Positions 24,156 to 33,632 of a stretch of 64,000 nt of DNA are shown here, in pieces. This DNA comes from a bacterium (GTDB lineage: Bacteria > Arandabacterota > Arandabacteria > Arandabacterales > Arandabacteraceae). The stretch covers positions 1 through 64,000 of the forward strand of contig JAOZOU010000005.1 of the NCBI GenBank assembly GCA_029933125.1, read 5' to 3'. The translations under genes and the position numbers were made by a program. The notes below the pieces were generated by a model. It was given only the letters and a program-made list of their open reading frames with translations. It ran no database searches and was not told where the DNA came from. Within the stretch, counting starts at the first letter, position 1, and the number at the start of each line of letters is the position of its first letter.

Positions 24156-26159
24156 ATGGCACTTGTAGCTGAGCGTATGAATCTTGTGACCTTCCTTGTC
24201 ATGCGAGATGACATGGATGCTGTTATCGAGGAGGTTGCCAGGCGAGGTGTTCTTCATCTTACCAGGGTGGAGGAAGTCGATGAGTGGGCGGAAAAGCTTG
24301 GGAAGATAAGCGTGGAGACACTTTCGGGAGAATATTCCAAGCGGCGCCGCAGGCTTACCGAGATACTTGAACAGCTTGGCTGTGAGGATACATCAGGTGT
24401 TGCGGTTTCAGGACATGCGACTACCGTGGTTGATCTTAAGAGCATGGATCACGAGATAGCAGAGATTGAGACAGAGATCCAGCCGGTTCTTCTTAAGCGG
24501 CGTCAGCTTGTTGAGAAAAAACGCGAGCTTGAGAGCTTGCGTGATCAGATTGAAGCGCTTGGGCCCAGAGGTCTACCCGTAGGCGGCCTGATGAAATCCT
24601 CACTGCTTGCAACTGCGATCGGCGTGATTGAAGATCGCAATCTTGAGTATCTCCGCAGTCTCCTTGGGAGCATACCATCTGTCGTTTTGCCATTCAGGGT
24701 AGAGGGCAAGAAGGTGCATATTATCTGTGTCGTTCTTAGGAGGGATAGAGGAAGACTCGATGAAGCCTTGAAGAAGGTGGGCTTTGAAGAGATTGAGATA
24801 TCCGGAGATGTTACCACGCTTTCCGAAGAAGTTGGAGGCGATATCACTCAAAAGATATTAAAGATTGAGGAGCAGCTGAGGGAGGTGGCAGATGAGGTCC
24901 AGTCCCTTCGCCACAAATACGAGGGCAAGCTAAGGGAGCTTCTGGCAAGAGTTGAAGCTGCATTACTCCTTCTTAAGATAGAGACCTATTGTAAGGTGAC
25001 TGAGAAGACATGCCTTTTTGCGGGTTGGGTTCCCGCGAAGAGGACACAATCCTTGATCGAAGCTGTCAAAAGCAGGACGGGTGGAAGAGCAATTGCTGAA
25101 GTTGTTGAAGCTGATAAGGTGGTTGCTGAGAAAGGGGGAAAAGTTGAAGTACCAGTTCTCCTCGAACAGCCATCCTTCCTAAAACCCTTTCAGATGCTTG
25201 TAAGTGGCTATGGGATGCCCGCATATGGCACAATCGATCCAACCATTTTTGTTGGCGTGACCTTTCTTTTCATGTTTGGGATGATGTTTGGTGATGTTGG
25301 ACATGGACTCGTGCTTCTTTTAGCGAGCATCATCCTCTTCCTTAAGTCAAAGCGACTACGTGAACCAGCAAAACTGGGCATCTATTGCGCAAGCTCATCA
25401 ATTGTCTTTGGTTTCCTCTACGGTAGTATCTTTGGTCTTGAAGATGTTCTGCCAACGTTGTGGCTTAAGCCCCTCGACAGCATAACCGACCTCTTCAAGG
25501 TTGCCATCGGTTTTGGAATCATCGTCGTCAGCCTTGGCATAATTCTCAACATCATAAATTCCTTACGAACTCATGCCTTCCTTGAAAACTTCTTTGACAA
25601 GGCTGGCCCCCTCATAGGCGTTGTCTACTGGGCAAGTGTTGGATTGGCAATCAAGTGGATGGTAAGCGGCAGCTCGCCTTTGAGCACCTCACTTGGCTAC
25701 TATCTCATTGCGATTCCGCTTGCTATTTTCGTTGTCCGTGGCCCGATCCTTCGCATCATGGGTAAACGCAAGCGTATGTTCCCTGATGGCGTTGGGACCT
25801 ACATTCTCGAGTCAGCAGTTGAAATCCTTGAGATATTCATGGGTTATCTTGCCAACACAGTCTCCTTCATTCGTGTTGCGGCATTTGGCCTTGCTCATGC
25901 AGGGCTCTTCATTGCTGTTTTCAGTCTGGCTGATGTTGTTGCTTCCAAACCCGGAGGGACATTGCTTTCATGGATCGTGATCATTTTCGGCAACATCGTC
26001 ATAATCTTGCTTGAAGGTCTTGTTGTAACAATTCAAGCACTCAGGCTTGAGTATTACGAGTTTTTTGGTAAGTTCTTCAAAGGCCTTGGTTCGAAATACC
26101 AGCCTGCTGGATTCTCTGAAGCTGGCCTGGCATTTCAACATGAGAAAGGTGGTGGATAG
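24156..26159 (+). CDS. V/A-type ATPase subunit I (a subunit, membrane stator)
   Basis: 667 aa. The N-terminal ~330 residues are cytoplasmic and coiled-coil rich; about seven to eight membrane segments follow. They include PTIFVGVTFLFMFGMMFGDVGHGL and a late segment TVSFIRVAAFGLAHAGLF carrying the essential Arg of the ion half-channel, then GLVVTIQALRLEYYEFFGKFF, all hallmark motifs. It forms the ion path with the K ring. The length is normal for the family. The gene ends 1 bp before the favoured K start. Confidence 0.95.
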   Translation: MALVAERMNLVTFLVMRDDMDAVIEEVARRGVLHLTRVEEVDEWAEKLGKISVETLSGEYSKRRRRLTEILEQLGCEDTSGVAVSGHATTVVDLKSMDHEIAEIETEIQPVLLKRRQLVEKKRELESLRDQIEALGPRGLPVGGLMKSSLLATAIGVIEDRNLEYLRSLLGSIPSVVLPFRVEGKKVHIICVVLRRDRGRLDEALKKVGFEEIEISGDVTTLSEEVGGDITQKILKIEEQLREVADEVQSLRHKYEGKLRELLARVEAALLLLKIETYCKVTEKTCLFAGWVPAKRTQSLIEAVKSRTGGRAIAEVVEADKVVAEKGGKVEVPVLLEQPSFLKPFQMLVSGYGMPAYGTIDPTIFVGVTFLFMFGMMFGDVGHGLVLLLASIILFLKSKRLREPAKLGIYCASSSIVFGFLYGSIFGLEDVLPTLWLKPLDSITDLFKVAIGFGIIVVSLGIILNIINSLRTHAFLENFFDKAGPLIGVVYWASVGLAIKWMVSGSSPLSTSLGYYLIAIPLAIFVVRGPILRIMGKRKRMFPDGVGTYILESAVEILEIFMGYLANTVSFIRVAAFGLAHAGLFIAVFSLADVVASKPGGTLLSWIVIIFGNIVIILLEGLVVTIQALRLEYYEFFGKFFKGLGSKYQPAGFSEAGLAFQHEKGGG

Positions 26160-26160
26160 A

Positions 26161-26511
26161 TTGAAATCAAAGAATGCTCTGCAGAAAGCTATAGTTTATT
26201 CATTTGTTGTGGTGGTTGTTGTTGCCTTATCGGTGCTTGCAATTACAATAGCGAAAGCCCATGCGCAGCAGTCGCAAGGTACACCAATTGATAGTAGGAC
26301 AGTCGGGTGGGCATTCCTTGCTGCAGCAATCTCTACAGGTTTCGGTTGCGTCGGTGCGGGGATAGCTGTGGCATACGTTGGTGCTGCTGCCGTGGGTGCG
26401 GTGGGCGAGAAGCCTGAGGTTGCAGGCAGGACACTTATCTTCGTCGGTCTTGCTGAAGGAATAGCAATTTATGGTCTCATCATCGCAATCATGATTCTGG
26501 GCAAGGTTTGA
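26161..26511 (+). CDS. V/A-type ATPase subunit K (c-ring proteolipid)
   Basis: 116 aa from TTG 26161, favoured because AAAGGTGG lies 8 nt upstream and the subunit I stop is 1 bp before; ATG 26140 is in frame but lacks a ribosome site. An N-terminal hydrophobic stretch ending AKAHAQ looks like a cleavable signal peptide. Two transmembrane helices follow: the first glycine-rich (GFGCVGAGIAVAYVGAAAVG), the second with the ion-carrying E99 in GLAEGIAIYGLII. GEKPE forms the polar loop. I cannot tell H+ from Na+ use with confidence. A single hairpin per subunit, as in bacterial F/V c-subunits, not the duplicated NtpK type. Confidence 0.9.
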   Translation: MKSKNALQKAIVYSFVVVVVVALSVLAITIAKAHAQQSQGTPIDSRTVGWAFLAAAISTGFGCVGAGIAVAYVGAAAVGAVGEKPEVAGRTLIFVGLAEGIAIYGLIIAIMILGKV

Positions 26512-26512
26512 G

Positions 26513-26818
26513 ATGAAATTCTTTGTGATCGGCGATTGGCATACAGTAGCTGGTTTCGGACTTGTTGGTATAGAGGGTAAAAGTGTTAGTGATCGCAACC
26601 AGGCAAAGGAAGCACTGGATTCAGCAGTTGAACGGAAGGATATAGGTGTTGTCCTCATCACTGAGGACATCGCTGAGATCATACGTGATGAAGTCGATGC
26701 TAGACTCTATGGAATCGGCTTCCCCCTGGTGCTTGAGATCCCGGGTCCAAAGGGGCCTTCCGAGAAGCGGCTCAAGATAGAGGATGTAGTACGCAAGGCT
26801 ATTGGAATAAGCATATGA
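26513..26818 (+). CDS. V/A-type ATPase subunit F (NtpG-like)
   Basis: 101 aa. Compact alpha/beta protein: MKFFVIGDWHTVAGFGLVGI, then DIGVVLITEDIAEIIRDEV, then LVLEIPGPKGPSEK, all typical of the rotor subunit F that pairs with D. Starts 1 bp after subunit K and overlaps subunit E by 4 bp. Confidence 0.93.
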   Translation: MKFFVIGDWHTVAGFGLVGIEGKSVSDRNQAKEALDSAVERKDIGVVLITEDIAEIIRDEVDARLYGIGFPLVLEIPGPKGPSEKRLKIEDVVRKAIGISI

Positions 26819-27456
26819 CAAATTCATCATCAGAAGAGGCGATTGTCGAGAAGATTCTCGAGGATGCCCAGAAGCAGGCAAAGCGAATCCTTGACGGTGC
26901 TGAGCGTACAGCGGAAAGTCAGCGCAAGAAGGCGGATAGTGAGGCTTCAAAGATCCGCGAGCAAACTCTCGACCAGGCAAAAGTGAAAGCTGAGATGCTT
27001 CGAGCAAAAGAGATTGCAACAGCAAGATTGGAAGCAAAGCGCATCTTGCTTGATGCGAGGGAGGGAATTATCAGGAAGGCTTTTGCAGCGATTGAGAGGG
27101 AACTCGCTCGGTTGAGGAAAGCCAATGAATATCGTGAGACACTTCTAAGGCTTGCACTTGAGGCGATTGCTGCTGTTGGGGGAAAGCAGGTAAAGCTAGT
27201 CGTCTCAAAGGAAGATGAGGCTTTGGTGGATGAAGGTTTCATGACGGAGCTTGAGCAGAGAATCGCTGGTGGCTCGAGCCGGGCAGGGGTTGAAATTGAT
27301 TTAGAAGTTGCTCAAAACTTAGAAGACGGGGGCTGCATAGCGACATCACCCGACGGCAGAATAGTTTTTGATAATACTCTTAAGAGGAGATTTGAGCGTA
27401 TGAAGCCCACGCTCAGGGCAATGCTAATCGAGAGGTTATCTGTGAAAGATGAGTGA
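26815..27456 (+). CDS. V/A-type ATPase subunit E (peripheral stalk)
   Basis: 213 aa. N-terminal half (~1-110) is a long Ala/Arg/Lys/Glu coiled coil partnering the first gene's product; C-terminal half is a globular head with VVSKEDEALVDEGF and GGCIATSPDGRIVFDNTLKRR, the signature end of subunit E, which attaches to the A/B head. Overlaps F by 4 bp and A by 8 bp. Confidence 0.92.
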   Translation: MTNSSSEEAIVEKILEDAQKQAKRILDGAERTAESQRKKADSEASKIREQTLDQAKVKAEMLRAKEIATARLEAKRILLDAREGIIRKAFAAIERELARLRKANEYRETLLRLALEAIAAVGGKQVKLVVSKEDEALVDEGFMTELEQRIAGGSSRAGVEIDLEVAQNLEDGGCIATSPDGRIVFDNTLKRRFERMKPTLRAMLIERLSVKDE

Positions 27457-29218
27457 ACGCATAGTAGGGAAAGTTGGAAGAGTTGTTGGACCTGTTGTCG
27501 AGGCACACGATGTGAGTGGTGTTGAGATGCTCGAGCTCGTTTATGTTGGGGAAGAGCGTCTTGTGGGGGAGGTTGTAAGAATCAACAAGGACAGAGCATG
27601 GATACAGGTTTATGAGGATACTACGGGCCTTAGACCTGGTACACCTGTCTATGGTCAAGGCGAACCTCTTTCAATCGAACTTGGACCGGGTCTTGTGGGT
27701 AGCATCTATGATGGGATTCAGAGACCCCTCGATATGATAAGGGCACGCTCAGGTGACTTTGTTGCAAAAGGTGTTCACATACCTGCACTTGATAGAGACA
27801 GGAAGTGGCATTTCATACCAAGTGCTTCACCGGGTGATCACCTTCAGGGTGGAAGTGTACTGGGAACTGTTGCCGAAACAGATGTGGTCGAGCATCGCAT
27901 TATGGTACCTCCGCGTATGGAGGGGGAGCTTGTTGATATTGTTGCCGAAGGTGACTACACCGTTGATACCACAATCGGTCGCCTCACGAGTAATGGTGGA
28001 GATATCGAACTCAAGCTCTTCCACAAATGGCCAGTGCGAGTTGGGAGACCTTACAAGCAGAGGCTTCCCCACTCCGAGCCCCTGATAACAGGTCAGCGTG
28101 TTCTTGATACCCTCTTCCCTGTTGCAAGGGGTGGGGTCGTTGTTGTGCCTGGTGGCTTCGGAACCGGCAAAACGATGATTCAGCATGCTCTTGCCAAGTG
28201 GTGTGATGCTGACATTGTTGTCTATATCGGATGCGGGGAGCGTGGCAATGAAATGACTGAGGTCTTACTTGAGTTTCCGAAACTCATAGATCCTCGCACT
28301 GGCAAGTATCTCATGGAGCGAACAATTCTCATAGCCAATACATCCAACATGCCAGTGGCAGCTCGAGAAGCAAGCATCTATACGGGCATAACGATTGCAG
28401 AATACTTCAGGGACATGGGCTATGATGTTGCTGTGATGGCTGACTCCACCTCGCGCTGGGCTGAAGCCCTGCGCGAGCTCTCAGGCAGAATGGAGGAGAT
28501 GCCAGCAGATGAAGGTTTTCCTGCCTATCTGCCCACAAGGCTTGCTGAATTCTACGAGCGAGCAGGTCTTGTTGAGACGCTTTCAGGAAAGCGAGGATCT
28601 ATCACAACTATTGGAGCTGTATCGCCTCCTGGAGGGGACTTCTCCGAGCCAGTTACTCAACATACCAAGCGTTTTGTAAGAGCCTTCTGGGCACTGGATA
28701 AGCAGCTTGCAAATGCGCGTCATTATCCATCAGTTAGCTGGCTAGACTCTTATAGCGAGTATACAGAGGATGTGGCAGATTGGTGGGATGAGCATACCCA
28801 GGGAGAGTGGCGTCAGCTGAGATCAGAGATAATGTCCGTGATGCAGCGTGAAGCTCGACTTGAGAGAGTGGTAAAGTTGGTAGGTGCAGATGTTCTTCCA
28901 GACAGTCAGCGTTTAGTACTTGAGACGGCAAAGATCTTCAAGGGCGCTTTCCTCCAGCAGAATGCCTATGACGAGGTTGATGCTTTTTGCAGTGCTGAGA
29001 AACAGTACCGCATGCTCAAGATCATTGTCACCTTCCATCGCCTTGCAGGCGATGCAATCAAGAAGGGTGGAACGCTGGTAGGTCTTAAGAAACTTGAAGT
29101 GATGCGGGATATAATGCAGATGAAATATGAGTACACAAATGAGGAGGCTTCCAAACTAGCCGACCTCCAAAAGAAGCTCGAGGAGGCTATTAGCGATTAT
29201 GCATCAACTTTCGAATGA
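27449..29218 (+). CDS. atpA: V/A-type ATPase catalytic subunit A
   Basis: 589 aa, full family length. N-terminal beta-barrel, the bulge domain unique to V/A-type A subunits (~115-195), then the P-loop GFGTGKT at 236-242, then [15 protein letters not shown] (catalytic Glu region), [14 protein letters not shown] and a helical C-terminus. It hydrolyses or makes ATP, alternating with B in the hexamer. Most A subunits have GPFGSGKT here; this one reads GGFGTGKT. Overlaps E by 8 bp and B by 20 bp. The name follows the archaeal/bacterial V/A convention and does not mean F-ATPase alpha. Confidence 0.97.
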   Translation: MSERIVGKVGRVVGPVVEAHDVSGVEMLELVYVGEERLVGEVVRINKDRAWIQVYEDTTGLRPGTPVYGQGEPLSIELGPGLVGSIYDGIQRPLDMIRARSGDFVAKGVHIPALDRDRKWHFIPSASPGDHLQGGSVLGTVAETDVVEHRIMVPPRMEGELVDIVAEGDYTVDTTIGRLTSNGGDIELKLFHKWPVRVGRPYKQRLPHSEPLITGQRVLDTLFPVARGGVVVVPGGFGTGKTMIQHALAKWCDADIVVYIGCGERGNEMTEVLLEFPKLIDPRTGKYLMERTILIANTSNMPVAAREASIYTGITIAEYFRDMGYDVAVMADSTSRWAEALRELSGRMEEMPADEGFPAYLPTRLAEFYERAGLVETLSGKRGSITTIGAVSPPGGDFSEPVTQHTKRFVRAFWALDKQLANARHYPSVSWLDSYSEYTEDVADWWDEHTQGEWRQLRSEIMSVMQREARLERVVKLVGADVLPDSQRLVLETAKIFKGAFLQQNAYDEVDAFCSAEKQYRMLKIIVTFHRLAGDAIKKGGTLVGLKKLEVMRDIMQMKYEYTNEEASKLADLQKKLEEAISDYASTFE

Positions 29219-30602
29219 CAGAAGAAACCTTTTGAACGAGCGGGAATACGTTGGAGTTGATGAAATATACGGTCCTATTGTTGCCGTAAGTGGAATCCAT
29301 GATGTTGGCTATAACGAGCTTGTTGAGATAGTAGATGACACAGGACGGGTAAGGCTAGGTATGACACTTGAAGTTGCTACCGGTGCAGCTATTGTACAGG
29401 TCTTTGAGGGAACCTCCGGGCTAAAACTGGCCACGACGCGTGTTCGCTTTCGCGGAGAACCCCTGCGCATGCCTGTTTCAGAAGAGGTGCTTGGAAGGGT
29501 TTTCGATGGTTTGGGTAGACCCGCCGATGGTGGGCCTGAGCCTGTAGGTGAACCACGGGATGTAAACGGACTGCCTGTCAATCCAACCGCCAGAGAATAT
29601 CCCCGGCAGTTCATTCAAACAGGCATATCTGCAATTGATGGGATGAATACCCTTGTGAGGGGACAGAAGCTCCCCATATTTTCAGGAAGTGGATTGCCCC
29701 ACATGCAGCTTGTTGCTCAGATAACACGGCAGGCAAAGATAGTTGGTGAGGATACTCCCTTTGCGGTTGTTTTCGGTGGCATGGGGATAAAACATGATGA
29801 AGCTATGTTCTACATCCGTAATTTTGAGGAATCGGGTGCAATGGAGCGGGCAGCTGTTTTCTTGAGCCTGGCAGATTCGCCAAGTGTTGAGAGACTCGTC
29901 ACGCCGAGGGTGGCTTTGACGGTTGCAGAATACCTGGCAATTGATATGGGTATGCATGTCCTCGTCATCCTGACGGATATGACAAACTATTGCGAAGCCT
30001 TGCGTGAAATATCCACCGAGCGTGAAGAGATACCAAGTCGCAAGGGTTATCCTGGCTACCTTTACAGTGATCTGGCTAGCATCTATGAGCGTTCGGGGAT
30101 GATTCAGGGCAAGCCCGGATCCATAACCCAGATGCCTGTTCTTACCATGCCAAACGATGACATTTCACATCCTGTCCCGGATCTGTCTGGCTACATAACC
30201 GAAGGCCAGATTGTGCTAGAAAGGGATCTTGACCAGCGCGGGATATATCCACCCATTGCCGGGCTTCCATCGCTTTCACGTCTTATGAAGGATGGAATTG
30301 GCAAGGGTATGACAAGGGAGGATCACGCTCATCTTGCAAGCCAGCTCTTTGCTGCCTATGCGCATGTGAAAGACATAAGAGCTCTTGCATCGGTGATAGG
30401 TGAGGAGGAGCTCACCCCAGTTGATCATACCTATCTTGAGTTCGGTGACGCCTTCGAGCGACAATTTCTCAGTCAGCGTTTTGATGAAGATCGTTCGATA
30501 GAGCAAACCCTTGATCTCGGTTGGAAAGTGCTCTCCATACTCCCTCGTGAAGAGCTTCACCGCATAACGGAAGAGGAGATACGCAAGTACTACGGTAAGT
30601 GA
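29199..30602 (+). CDS. atpB: V/A-type ATPase regulatory subunit B
   Basis: 467 aa. ATP-synthase alpha/beta fold without a functional P-loop, as usual for [19 protein letters not shown] in place of the Walker A. Then [35 protein letters not shown] and [22 protein letters not shown], all diagnostic. Start ATG 29199 overlaps subunit A by 20 bp with GAGGAGG 12 nt upstream; TTG 29232 is an alternative. Forms the non-catalytic half of the A3B3 head. Confidence 0.96.
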   Translation: MHQLSNDRRNLLNEREYVGVDEIYGPIVAVSGIHDVGYNELVEIVDDTGRVRLGMTLEVATGAAIVQVFEGTSGLKLATTRVRFRGEPLRMPVSEEVLGRVFDGLGRPADGGPEPVGEPRDVNGLPVNPTAREYPRQFIQTGISAIDGMNTLVRGQKLPIFSGSGLPHMQLVAQITRQAKIVGEDTPFAVVFGGMGIKHDEAMFYIRNFEESGAMERAAVFLSLADSPSVERLVTPRVALTVAEYLAIDMGMHVLVILTDMTNYCEALREISTEREEIPSRKGYPGYLYSDLASIYERSGMIQGKPGSITQMPVLTMPNDDISHPVPDLSGYITEGQIVLERDLDQRGIYPPIAGLPSLSRLMKDGIGKGMTREDHAHLASQLFAAYAHVKDIRALASVIGEEELTPVDHTYLEFGDAFERQFLSQRFDEDRSIEQTLDLGWKVLSILPREELHRITEEEIRKYYGK

Positions 30603-30606
30603 CACT

Positions 30607-31236
30607 ATGGCAAGGTATGAAGTTGCTCCGACAAGAACAAATCTGCTGAGTCTGAAGCGCGATCTCGAATTTGCTGTTGAGGGATATGAGCTCTTGGAGC
30701 AGAAACGCGAGATACTGATTGTTGAGCTCAAGGGATTGACTGCTCGAGCTGTCGAAGCCCAACGCAAGGTGGATGAGGAACTTGCGAAGGCTTATGATGC
30801 ACTTAAGCAGGCACAGTTAGCTGTTGGATACACCGGTATAGCCTTTGCTTCAAAGGCTGTAAATGTCCAGGCCAATATAAGGCTTCAGGAACGTCGCATA
30901 ATGGGGGTTGGGATTCCACGGGTAAGTGTGGACATTGATGATGTAAAACCCTATTATGGGCCAAGAGCAACCTCCATCTGGACAGATGAGGCAGTTCAAA
31001 GGTTTAAGAGTGCGCTTGGTGCCTTAGGCAGGCTCGCTGAATCTCGGATATCGTTGGTGAGACTTGCAAGTGAGATACAGAAGACGATCAGAAGGGTAAA
31101 TGCACTTGAGAAGATTTTCATTCCCGATTATGAGGAGACCATTAAATACATCCAGGATTCGCTTGAAGAGGCTGAGCGTGAGGACTTTTTCATTCTAAAG
31201 CTCGTCAAAGGCAGGCTCGAGGAGCGCAGGGGGTAA
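30607..31236 (+). CDS. V/A-type ATPase subunit D (central rotor shaft)
   Basis: 209 aa. Two long coiled-coil helices with the family start ARYEVAPTRTNLLSLKRDLEFAVEGYELLEQKR-like pattern and C-terminal RRVNALEKIFIPDYEETI, the hallmark of subunit D. It is the rotor equivalent of F-ATPase gamma. Last ATPase gene; the usp gene starts 4 bp later, so the transcript probably continues. Confidence 0.95.
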   Translation: MARYEVAPTRTNLLSLKRDLEFAVEGYELLEQKREILIVELKGLTARAVEAQRKVDEELAKAYDALKQAQLAVGYTGIAFASKAVNVQANIRLQERRIMGVGIPRVSVDIDDVKPYYGPRATSIWTDEAVQRFKSALGALGRLAESRISLVRLASEIQKTIRRVNALEKIFIPDYEETIKYIQDSLEEAEREDFFILKLVKGRLEERRG

Positions 31237-31240
31237 GGTG

Positions 31241-31729
31241 ATGAAAGGTGGACCTATTGAGAAGGTATTGCTCCATGTAGATGCCACCGAAGCTGCGCTT
31301 ACTGCGGCACGTTATGCCATTGTTCTGGCAAAGACCTATGGTGCTGAAATCCATGCTGTCTATGTGATCAATGAGAAGCTTCTCGAAGATCTTCTCAGAG
31401 CAAAGGTCTTTCTCGAGGAGGAGGAGGTTGACCTCGAGCATGATCTCGAAGCTGATGGACAGCGCTATCTTGATGCTGTCGATAGGCTTGCAAAAGCTAA
31501 AGAAGTCACCATTTCTGGCGAGATTCTAAGAGGGGTAGTACACAGGGAGGTTATAGATAGGGCTACCCAGATTGGCGCCAGTCTTATTGTCATAGGTGAG
31601 CTGGAACAGACGGCAAGTAGAAGGGATTCTTTTTTTGATGAGAGTGAGATGATATTGAGGCTTGCGAAGTGTCCTGTTCTCAGTGTAAAAGGGGATGATT
31701 TTGTGAAGAGCCTCTACGACAGCCTATGA
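31241..31729 (+). CDS. Universal stress protein (UspA) family
   Basis: 162 aa from ATG 31241 (GTG 31238 directly precedes it). Single Usp domain: IEKVLLHVDATEAALTAARYAIVLAK, VTISGEILRGVVHREVIDRA, ASLIVIGELEQT, AKCPVLSV. The glycine-rich ATP loop is not conserved (ELEQTASRRDSF), so it is probably a non-ATP-binding Usp. Placed between ATPase subunit D and an EIIA protein, likely on one mRNA. Confidence 0.85.
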   Translation: MKGGPIEKVLLHVDATEAALTAARYAIVLAKTYGAEIHAVYVINEKLLEDLLRAKVFLEEEEVDLEHDLEADGQRYLDAVDRLAKAKEVTISGEILRGVVHREVIDRATQIGASLIVIGELEQTASRRDSFFDESEMILRLAKCPVLSVKGDDFVKSLYDSL

Positions 31730-31756
31730 CTGTGATAAGTTGCGGAGGTAGTGGTA

Positions 31757-32221
31757 ATGGTTCTTGAGAGAATAATCACAAAAGAACGGATCATGCTCGA
31801 TATTTCAGATATCGACAAGTGGACAGCAATCGAGGACTTGGCTGAACTTATAGTGACGACAGTTACAGGAAGCGATCGCGAGGTCCTGCTCAACGACGTT
31901 ATCAGCCGCGAAGAGAAGGCAAGCACAGGTATAGGTAAGGGCATAGCGATACCCCACGCGAGAACCTCAGGCGTGCCGACAACTGTTGGGGCTCTCGGTA
32001 TCTCACGTGAAGGCATCGATTTTGAAAGCGATGACGGTAAGCCCTGCCATCTCATTTTCCTCATAATTGCCCCTCAGCAGGAATCGACCAAGTATCTTAA
32101 GGCTCTATCTGAAGTTGCAGCCATTGCGAAAGATGCGGATCGAATCAAGCGTCTCGTAGGAGCGACTACACCTGATGAGGCAATGGCTGTCCTTGGTGAA
32201 GCTAAGGGGACTGGATACTAA
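31757..32221 (+). CDS. PTS EIIA-type (PtsN-like) domain protein
   Basis: 154 aa from ATG 31757 (CGGAGG 8 nt upstream; GTG 31751 is too close to it). EIIA fructose/mannitol-class fold with the phosphorylatable His67 in GKGIAIPHART, preceded by LLNDVISREEKASTGIG and followed by HLIFLIIAPQQESTKYLKALSEVA. No EIIB/EIIC is in view. Such single EIIA proteins act as nitrogen-PTS regulators or as domains that control transporters and ion pumps. Its place after the ATPase and usp genes suggests regulation of ion or anion transport; this is inference. Confidence 0.9.
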   Translation: MVLERIITKERIMLDISDIDKWTAIEDLAELIVTTVTGSDREVLLNDVISREEKASTGIGKGIAIPHARTSGVPTTVGALGISREGIDFESDDGKPCHLIFLIIAPQQESTKYLKALSEVAAIAKDADRIKRLVGATTPDEAMAVLGEAKGTGY

Positions 32222-32239
32222 ACCCAGCCGGTTCTATAA

Positions 32240-33424
32240 ATGACATCACGTGAGAAATCTTTGCTAGCTGTTGTCTCCATCTGTCATGCTTTAATTCATG
32301 CCTACATGCTAGTTTTCCCAACAATCTACAATAGCCTCAAACAAACACTTGACTTTAGATTCTCAGCCGTGGGCTTTGTAGGAATGGCTTCATATCTTGC
32401 CTTCGGTTTTGGTGCATTGCCCTCAGGTTTTCTAGCTGACCGCCTCGGCGCACGCCTCGTGCTCATAATGTGTATCGGTGGCACATCAGCTGCATCGCTT
32501 GTAGCGTTGCTTTCATCCACTCCTCTTGGCGCTATTGTAGCTCTTGTTCTGGTTGGATTGTTTGCTAGTATGTATCATCCTGCTGGGCTTTCGCTCCTGA
32601 GCACATCTATCGCACATCGGGATCTGGGAAAAGCTCTTGGCATCCATGGTATGGCAGGTACTCTTGGTGTAGCTGCTGCTCCTGTTATTGCAGGTTCAAT
32701 GACAGCTCGCTTTGGATGGGGTTATGCGTATCTTACACTTGGGATAGCCGGGATTGTCGTGCTTGGATGGCTCGTACGCCTTGCACCACACTCAGCGATC
32801 GCAGATCCAGAGGTTGAATCGAGTGAGCAGAGCAGGAGCAGCCTCTCAAAGGAGTTGCTTCTCATCTACGCCATAGGTGCAGTCTATGGATTGGTCTATC
32901 GTAGCATTATGACTTTCTTCCCCCCCTATCTTGCAGAAAGGGTATCCTACATTGGTAGCGATGTGGGTAGACTTGGCTTGGTGAGCTCGGGGATTCTTGT
33001 CATATCCATTATCGGACCCCTTGTGGGTGGCTATCTTGCTTCACGAAGAAGCCTCATCGAGAAGAATCTTCTTGTGGTCTTCATCCTGCTTGCTGGGCTC
33101 ATCTTAGGATTCTATTTTAGCCAAGAGGGTGTGCTGATAGCCCTGGCCATCCCCACGGTGCTTCTGATATTTGGCTTTCAGCCTTTGCAGAACACACTTA
33201 TTGCTAAAAGTTCGCATGCCGGACGGCGAGGAGCTGTCTATGGGATAAACTACACAGTAGGTTTTGGGATTGGGGCAAGTGCCAGTGGAATCGGAGGGGT
33301 GCTGGGCGAAGCATTTGGCCTGAGGTCAATTTTTCTGATGGCATTTGGACTTTGTCTCATCGAGATTCTACTAATCGGCTTTGCAATAAGACAAAGGAGG
33401 TATAGCCGTGAAAGACTGCATTAA
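32240..33424 (+). CDS. Major facilitator superfamily transporter
   Basis: 394 aa with about 12 transmembrane segments. The MFS loop 2-3 motif appears as [27 protein letters not shown] resembles the fosmidomycin-resistance-like / sugar-phosphate MFS branch. Inner-membrane exporter or importer; the substrate is unknown. It overlaps the DUF6485 gene by 17 bp. Confidence 0.85.
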   Translation: MTSREKSLLAVVSICHALIHAYMLVFPTIYNSLKQTLDFRFSAVGFVGMASYLAFGFGALPSGFLADRLGARLVLIMCIGGTSAASLVALLSSTPLGAIVALVLVGLFASMYHPAGLSLLSTSIAHRDLGKALGIHGMAGTLGVAAAPVIAGSMTARFGWGYAYLTLGIAGIVVLGWLVRLAPHSAIADPEVESSEQSRSSLSKELLLIYAIGAVYGLVYRSIMTFFPPYLAERVSYIGSDVGRLGLVSSGILVISIIGPLVGGYLASRRSLIEKNLLVVFILLAGLILGFYFSQEGVLIALAIPTVLLIFGFQPLQNTLIAKSSHAGRRGAVYGINYTVGFGIGASASGIGGVLGEAFGLRSIFLMAFGLCLIEILLIGFAIRQRRYSRERLH

Positions 33425-33605
33425 CTTTGAACAAAACCTTGCTAATTGCAATTGTACCTATGAACCTTGTTCGCGAAAGGGAAGGTGTTGTGAGTGCATT
33501 GCCTACCATCGCAGAGCACGCGAATTGCCTGCTTGCTATTTTCCTGACGATGTTGAGCGTACCTATGATAGGTCTTTTAAGAGGTTCAAGGCCTTACTCG
33601 ACTAG
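33408..33605 (+). CDS. DUF6485-like small Cys-rich protein
   Basis: 65 aa from GTG 33408 (AAAGGAGG 7 nt upstream). Eight Cys, six in a tight cluster: [19 protein letters not shown], followed by [15 protein letters not shown] and [13 protein letters not shown]. This matches my memory of the DUF6485 family, small probable metal-binding proteins of unknown function. The pattern suggests a zinc or Fe-S site. It sits between MFS and the System II cytochrome c genes. Confidence 0.85.
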   Translation: MKDCINFEQNLANCNCTYEPCSRKGRCCECIAYHRRARELPACYFPDDVERTYDRSFKRFKALLD

Positions 33606-33632
33606 AATCCTGGTTTGCAAGAGGCAGGCACA

